Shown here piece by piece: positions 58,943 to 64,000 of a DNA stretch of 64,000 nucleotides (position 1 is its first letter; every line of letters starts with the position of its first letter). The stretch comes from Malus domestica (taxonomy: Eukaryota; Streptophyta; Magnoliopsida; Rosales; Rosaceae). The notes beneath the pieces are model-generated. The model saw only the letters and a program-made list of their open reading frames with translations, was not told the DNA's origin and made no database searches. The stretch lies in contig NC_091675.1 in assembly GCF_042453785.1 (NCBI RefSeq), positions 1,376,501-1,440,500 on the forward strand. Direction: 5' to 3'. A program made the translations under genes and the position numbers.

Positions 58943-60789
58943 ATGGAGGTGCTGCAAGTACTTCACATGAACCAAGGGAACGGCGAGACTAGTTATGCTC
59001 AAAACTCTACAGTTCAGGTACAAATTAATTTTTTATTTTAACGACAAGAATGCGTTAGGATAATGTACGAAGGATATTAATCGTGTCCAACTACAAATCA
59101 GGGCCAAAATTAACTCATTAATATTGTCTTTCGTTAACTATATGTCTTTTATTATTTTATTATTATTGCATAGATCTCCTTTAGTTAATCTAATTATTTG
59201 TCTTTTGTAGGGAAAAATATTATCTATAGCAAAGCCAATCATTGATGAAGCTGTACAAAAATTGTTGTGCTCAAATATAGCAGCAATTGGGAGCTTGGGA
59301 ATAGCCGATTTGGGTTGCTCATCTGGACCAAACGCCTTCCTAATTATCTCTGAGATAATTGATGCCATACATGCCACACATAGCAGCTCATCATCATCCA
59401 CAGAGTTTAGAGTGTTTCTAAACGACCTCTTTAGCAACGACTTCAACACCATTTTTATGTCACTCCCGGCATTCTACAACCAACTGAAGAAAGAAAAAGG
59501 TGACAGATTCGAGTCTTTCTTTATCTCCGCTGTGCCGGGCTCGTTTTACGGCAGATTGTTTCCGGCCAAGAGTCTGCATTTCGTGCACTCCTCTTCTAGT
59601 CTTCATTGGCTCTCTCAGGTCCCTCCTGGCCTGGATTGCCAGGCAGGTGGCAAAGCGTTGAACAAAGGAAAGATCTACATATCTAAGACCAGCCCCCAAT
59701 GCGTTTTGGATGCATATTCACTTCAATTTCACAAGGACTTTTCGTTATTTCTCAAGTCCCGAGCCGAAGAAATAGTTGGTGGAGGACGAATGGTACTGTC
59801 ACTCATGGGCAGGTCGTCCTCTGACCCATCAACTCAAGAGAGCTGCTACCAGTGGGAACTCCTAGCTCATGCATTAATGAGCATGGTTTTAGAGGTACCA
59901 ACAGAGATAAATATGCAATATTTAGTTTTGAGTTTCCGGTAGTTCTCTTCATCTCTCATAAGAATAATTTTCTTAGTACCTAATTCAACCGTTTTTCCTA
60001 ACAATTTTTACCGTTATTGAGAAACAATACTTCAAGATCCCGTAGAAGAAAAACTTCAGACCTATCAACTGTTAACGTTGGGCACAATACTAGTTGATTG
60101 TATAATGTACAATTGAGTTTACGCTCTTTCTTCTTCTTTAAAATGATATTCAAGTGTTTGATTTTATTATGAATGGAGTTTTACACATTAATTTATGAAG
60201 AAACCTTTTTTTCTTTATTTTTCCATAAGTAATGCTATTTGGACATAACAAGTCACATTTTTTTAATATAGATGAGACTCGCACACAATAAGCCAACACA
60301 TATTAAATAGTATATAAATAAATTGTCATCAGTTCTATGTATCCAAATAATTTTCTTATTTTTCATAAGCATATGAGTTTTTAGCGGGTGCAAACATGAG
60401 CTTAATTTATTGCCTAGTAACATTTTGTATATGCAATGGTATAGGGCCTCATTGAAGAGGAAAAGGTTGATTCCTTCAACGCTCCATACTATGCCCCAAG
60501 TGAAGAGCAACTGAAATTGGAGTTAGAAAATGAAGGATCATTTACGGTGGACCGCCTTGAAGCCTTTGAAATTGATTGGGATGGTGGTGCAGAGATATCC
60601 GTTGTAACCAGTGGACAGCGAGTGGCCAAGACCATAAGAGCTGTGGTTGAGTCGATGATCGAATCTCATTTCGGAAAAGATATCATGGATGATCTATTTC
60701 GTCGGTACGCCGAGCTCGTCGCGGATCACTTATCAAAATCTAGAACCAAGTACATCAATTTGGTTTTGTCGGTCATTAGAAAGAACTGA
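58943..60789 (+). CDS. SABATH O-methyltransferase, jasmonate/salicylate carboxyl methyltransferase-like, gene 2
   Basis: Three exons, 58943-59017, 59211-59894 and 60445-60789, with exon lengths (75, 684, 345) identical to gene 1, giving 367 residues. All SABATH motifs are present: [118 protein letters not shown] and [16 protein letters not shown]. Versus gene 1, changes cluster in the loop after SQVP ([15 protein letters not shown] against PYGLDLQAAAKALKK) and after FYNQLK, both near the substrate side. The protein appears intact. The pair arose by tandem duplication, and both introns are still alignable. Confidence 0.93.
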
Positions 60790-61114
60790 GTTTTCTTTCT
60801 TTTTTCGTTCACAAATTAAAAATCGAGTCTCATTGTCACTTTCTTAGGTTATTGGTTTGCCGATACTTCGCCATCTATTATTGCTTTTAATTAGTTGTAT
60901 GAATGTGGTCAATTATTAAAGAGGGTTTTAGTGACAATATATATTTGATAACCGTATGAAGGAAACATGAGTCTGTTTATTATGATAAGTTAAATAATAC
61001 ATAAGTAGTTAGTTATTTAATCAACTAATTAATCACACAACTAATTATAACATACTCATGTGGCCCTTATATGGTTGTCAACATAACCTTGTATTTTTAT
61101 CCTTCTAAATTAAA
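60790..61114. other. 3' flank of methyltransferase gene 2
   Basis: 3' untranslated region then AT-rich sequence; no gene. Confidence 0.5.
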
Positions 61115-61243
61115 AGGGGTGTGTTATCCACACACCCCTTGATAATTTATGTCCGTTGATCTTCTTCAATTCATCCGATCCGACGGTCGAAAATTAAAAA
61201 GGTTTGTGAGAAGTAAAATGGGGTGTGTGAATATTACACCCCA
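61115..61243. mobile_element. Small MITE with GGGGTGTG ends, about 129 bp
   Basis: The left end aggggtgtgttatccacaca and the complement of the right end (tggggtgtaatattcacaca) are inverted repeats, and each end is itself near-palindromic. Confidence 0.6.
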
Positions 61244-62203
61244 AATTAAAACAATACAACAACAACAAAATTGATTGCCAAATTTAAATACTAGATGAAA
61301 TTAATTTTTAAATCTCATACAAATCAAATATTCACAATCATTAGAGCATCCCCAATGAGAACTTTATCCTCCATGAGGCTACTATATTTCCAACCTTAGC
61401 GGGATATTTTATCCCCAATGAGCCGAAAAATGAGGCTACATCCATCACTGGGGCTAGCATCTTTCTTTCTTGGGTAGCATAAAAGCGGGCTACATCTAGC
61501 TTTAAAAAACAGTGGGTTCCACAAAAAAAGTAGCAACCCATGTGAGCAAAAATTCTATCACTCTCCCTCCAATTGCAAATACACTTATACTCTCCTTTTA
61601 TTATAATTTTTAGTTATTTTTTCTTACTTATTTTTCTTGCAATTTGGCTAATTAATGATTGTTTTAAATTTCATAAGAATTAAAATTTCAAATTGATTTA
61701 ACGTTCATGGGCATTGATGGGTGAAATTTTCAAATAAATTTTTTTTTTTCAAAATTGTATGAAGTAAATTTACCAATTGGTGTTAAGTAAATTGTTGTGT
61801 AATACGTGAAAATCAAATTATTTCAGAAGGTGAAGTGAGAATTTGTTTCTTTAAACGAATGAGATTGCGATAAGAGAATCTAATCCAACGAACAATTTAT
61901 AAGTGATGAAATATAACTTTGTCACAATTTGAACTTTTTAGGTTGAAGGGTTCATAAAAAAAAAATTAAGATAGCACGTCCAAAAATCAACTTAAGAAAA
62001 GCTAACACAAAAAAAAAAGATCATTGTTTTATCAAATTACTATATAAATAAATATATATAGCCTCATATAGAGCTCAAAATATATAACCCCTCATTAAGA
62101 AAAATTCTTTTATAAAGTTCCAAAGATTATTTGGAGCTCTAAAATAAATTATATCCATCGCTTTTTCAACCTCGTATGCGCCCTTCGCTAAAAATGGTCT
62201 TAC
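61244..62203. other. Intergenic, no gene recognised
   Basis: AT-rich. A motif gagcatccccaatgagaac at about 61344 looks like one end of a MITE, but I could not find the partner end. Confidence 0.45.
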
Positions 62204-62385
62204 GCAAAGTTTTTCCTTGGCAAAGATTCTAGGTACATCAAGTCTGTGCCTTTCCGTACAAGGTATGGTGGGGCTATGAATAGATATTTTGTTGCAAAGT
62301 TTTTCCTTGGCAAAGACTCTAGATATATCAAGTATGTGCCTTTCCGTACAAGGTATGGTGGGGCTATGAATAGATATTTTGTTGC
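62204..62385. repeat. Tandem duplication of a 90-bp unit
   Basis: Units 62204-62293 and 62294-62385 both start gcaaagtttttccttggc and end gaatagatattttgttg, with only a few changes. No coding sense on either strand. Confidence 0.85.
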
Positions 62386-62396
62386 TATTTAAATAA

Positions 62397-62511
62397 GAAA
62401 TTATTATTGACATTTTAAAAATTTTATTCTACATTTCTCAGTATTTTTGTTTTTAAATATAGAAAATTAGAAGTGTAGAATTATAATTTTAAAGTGCTAA
62501 TAATAATTCCT
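62397..62511. mobile_element. Tourist-like MITE, member 3 (degenerate)
   Basis: gaaattattattgacatttt ... aagtgctaataataattcc fits the family seen at 19397 and 23864, with more mutations. TAA precedes it (62394-62396). Confidence 0.55.
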
Positions 62512-63122
62512 TTTAAATAAGCAGCTTTTGATGGCAGGACAATGTTGGCGTTTTAGTGCCAGCATCAAGATGGCGTTTTAGTGCAAAAGTCCTCCTCTTA
62601 GGGTGGTCCTCCTCCCAAGCTGGACGCTTTTCTGTGACAGATGATTGGACCTTGTGTGTGGCGGGGAAGCTGGACTCCAAAGCTATTTAAAAAAGATGAT
62701 TGGACCTTTTCTGTGGCAGATGATTGGTCCTCCTCCAAAGCTCAAAAGTTTTGGGTTCAAAAGTCATGGACGGTGAAAGAAACATCTTATTCGTCATCTT
62801 CTTAGCTATCTAATTGTGAAGGAGAATGATTATCTCCCCTTTTATTTTTCTCTCCCTCTCCCTCTTTCTCTTCATTTCTATTTGAATGGTTATGATTAAG
62901 TCACGTCAACATCTTATATTAATTTTTTTATAGAAAGAGAAAGACAAAATAAAAACTGTAAGAGGAGAAGATGAAATGAGATGTAAAGAGGAAGGAAGAG
63001 AATCTTAATCCTATACTTCCTTTGAGGCCATTATGAGGAGGAATTCATTGGTAAAAACGAATAGACCACGTGTTTGTCTAATCAAACGCATTGGATGGGA
63101 CTGAAATTTAAGAGGGGTATTA
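62512..63122. other. Intergenic, no gene recognised
   Basis: Contains short repeated phrases (ggcgttttagtgc twice, gatgattggacctt twice, at about 62545-62720). No gene supported. Confidence 0.5.
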
Positions 63123-63843
63123 GGCCATCTCCAATCGAAGGAGGCTCAAAGGGCTTGTTTTAGCCTTTTGATCCTCCAAGAAATTAATATTTTAATGAAT
63201 AGTGCAAGACCACATTTCTTACCATCTCCAATTGAGGGCCAAATGACCATATGGCCAAATATAGTCATGTGACAAAAAATCATCTCCAACTGAAGGCCAC
63301 AGGGCCAAACATAATTTATTGTTTAAATTTAAAAACTACAACAACTTAAATTTAAAAACTACTACAACATCTTTGGGTCAAAAGAAGCATGAAGTAAACG
63401 TTTAAGTTTTATGTTGTTAAATGTTTTTAAAACTGTTGTTTAAGTTTCATGTTGTTAAATGTTTTTTTATATTGTATAATTTTTATGTTGTTTAATGTTA
63501 TTTAATGTTGCTTAACATTGTTTAATATTGTTTCATGTAACTTAATGTTATTTAATGGCTTAGGAAGTTATAAAAAAAATAGAATTTTTATTTTTATGTT
63601 TTAATTTTGTAAAAAAAACTGTAAAAAAAAAATTCAAATATAACGGCTAGCTAACGTCAACTAACCTTTGCATTCAAATTTTCTAGCCCGGTGCGAGGTT
63701 GGCTGGGTTGGGCCAGTCAATTGACCCTTTGGCCTTTTTTGTTCCGTGGGGCCCACGAGCCCTTTGGCCTAGCCCTCGGTTGGAGACGATTTTCAAGCTA
63801 TTTTGGCCATCTGGCCCTCTGGACCTTTTGGTTGGAGATGACC
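63123..63843. mobile_element. PIF/Harbinger-like MITE, 721 bp
   Basis: Starts GGCCATCTCCAATCGAAGG and ends with the complement of GGTCATCTCCAACCAAAAG. TTA lies on both sides (63120-63122 and 63844-63846), the target duplication usual for PIF/Harbinger. Inside are several shorter copies of the atctccaa(t/c)-tgaagg(c)cc phrase and a poly-TTTAATGTT stretch. Open frames near the right end are part of this element, not genes. Confidence 0.7.
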
Positions 63844-64000
63844 TTAATAGGTGCACAAACATCCACGTGGTCCGATCGTCCAATCATAAGAATTTCTCTC
63901 TATTGATAGTGGAAGAGAAATTGATCTCTTATGACAATACGTAATTGGTTTTAAATACCGTCATATTAATTTGAGATATCGCCGCAATATCATTTTTATC
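63844..64000. other. Right edge of window
   Basis: Short AT-rich sequence, nothing recognised. Confidence 0.5.

Noticed and set aside
61344-62170. Large MITE starting gagcatccccaatgag
   Set aside because: Only one end was found; no inverted partner or target duplication could be matched.
63691-63944. Open frames near the right end as a gene
   Set aside because: They are within or straddle a PIF/Harbinger-like MITE and overlap in several frames on both strands.
1-64000. CRISPR array, phage or bacterial operon
   Set aside because: No spaced short direct repeats with unique spacers, no Shine-Dalgarno-led gene strings; the window is plant nuclear DNA.
1-64000. tRNA or rRNA genes
   Set aside because: The only tRNA-like words are primer-binding sites of LTR elements (12-14 bases); no cloverleaf or rRNA segment was recognised by eye.

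Overview
The window is nuclear DNA of a flowering plant. It has AT-rich intergenic sequence, multi-exon genes with GT-AG introns, dense MITEs and microsatellites, and both Ty1/Copia and Gypsy-type LTR elements. The gene families and repeat style fit a eudicot, and I would guess a woody Rosaceae (apple/pear type). That guess is an inference from general resemblance, not a proof.

Layout. 0-12 kb: gene-poor ground with a fold-back element cut by the window edge, an inverted pair of RPW8-domain relics, a non-autonomous hAT-like element, an intron-bearing cyclin-T relic (3.8-5.0 kb), a 150-bp tandem duplication and an old TRIM retrotransposon. 12.8-17.6 kb (+): a seven-exon atypical bHLH transcription factor with MITEs in two introns. 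17.6-22 kb: intergenic, with four MITEs. 22.6-25.1 kb (+): a nine-exon bifunctional nuclease gene (BBD). 26.5-30.1 kb (+): a 14-exon Sec14/nodulin-type phosphatidylinositol transfer protein (SFH). 31.8-32.4 kb (-): a small isoprenylated heavy-metal-binding protein (HIPP). 32.8-33.5 kb: a tandem TRIM array. 34.4-37.2 kb (-): a seven-exon inositol-pentakisphosphate 2-kinase (IPK1).

37.5-46.3 kb: a retrotransposon nest immediately upstream of IPK1. Older Copia fragments in both orientations are interrupted by a young full-length Copia (39311-44496) with 588-bp LTRs, an intact polyprotein frame and a perfect 5-bp target duplication. The nest is flanked by two copies of the IPK1 promoter/5' leader (316 bp, exactly 9140 bp apart). 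46.7-51 kb: a Gypsy-type solo LTR with a 477-bp tandem duplication, then a 1.1-kb hAT-like element with a perfect 8-bp target duplication. 51.4-60.8 kb (+): two tandem SABATH (jasmonate O-methyltransferase-like) genes of identical exon structure, separated by about 6 kb of MITEs and a long-TIR element. 60.8-64 kb: intergenic, with further MITEs and short tandem repeats.

Functional picture. The intact genes are unrelated housekeeping, signalling and specialised-metabolism genes, as expected for a plant chromosome arm; there is no operon-like logic. The strongest unusual signals are the duplicated and displaced IPK1 promoter, the tandem TRIM array, the G-box-bearing promoter segment present three times upstream of the second methyltransferase gene, and the RPW8 relics that share one premature stop. 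All gene structures were derived by eye from splice sites and protein-family resemblance; no database search or transcript evidence was available.
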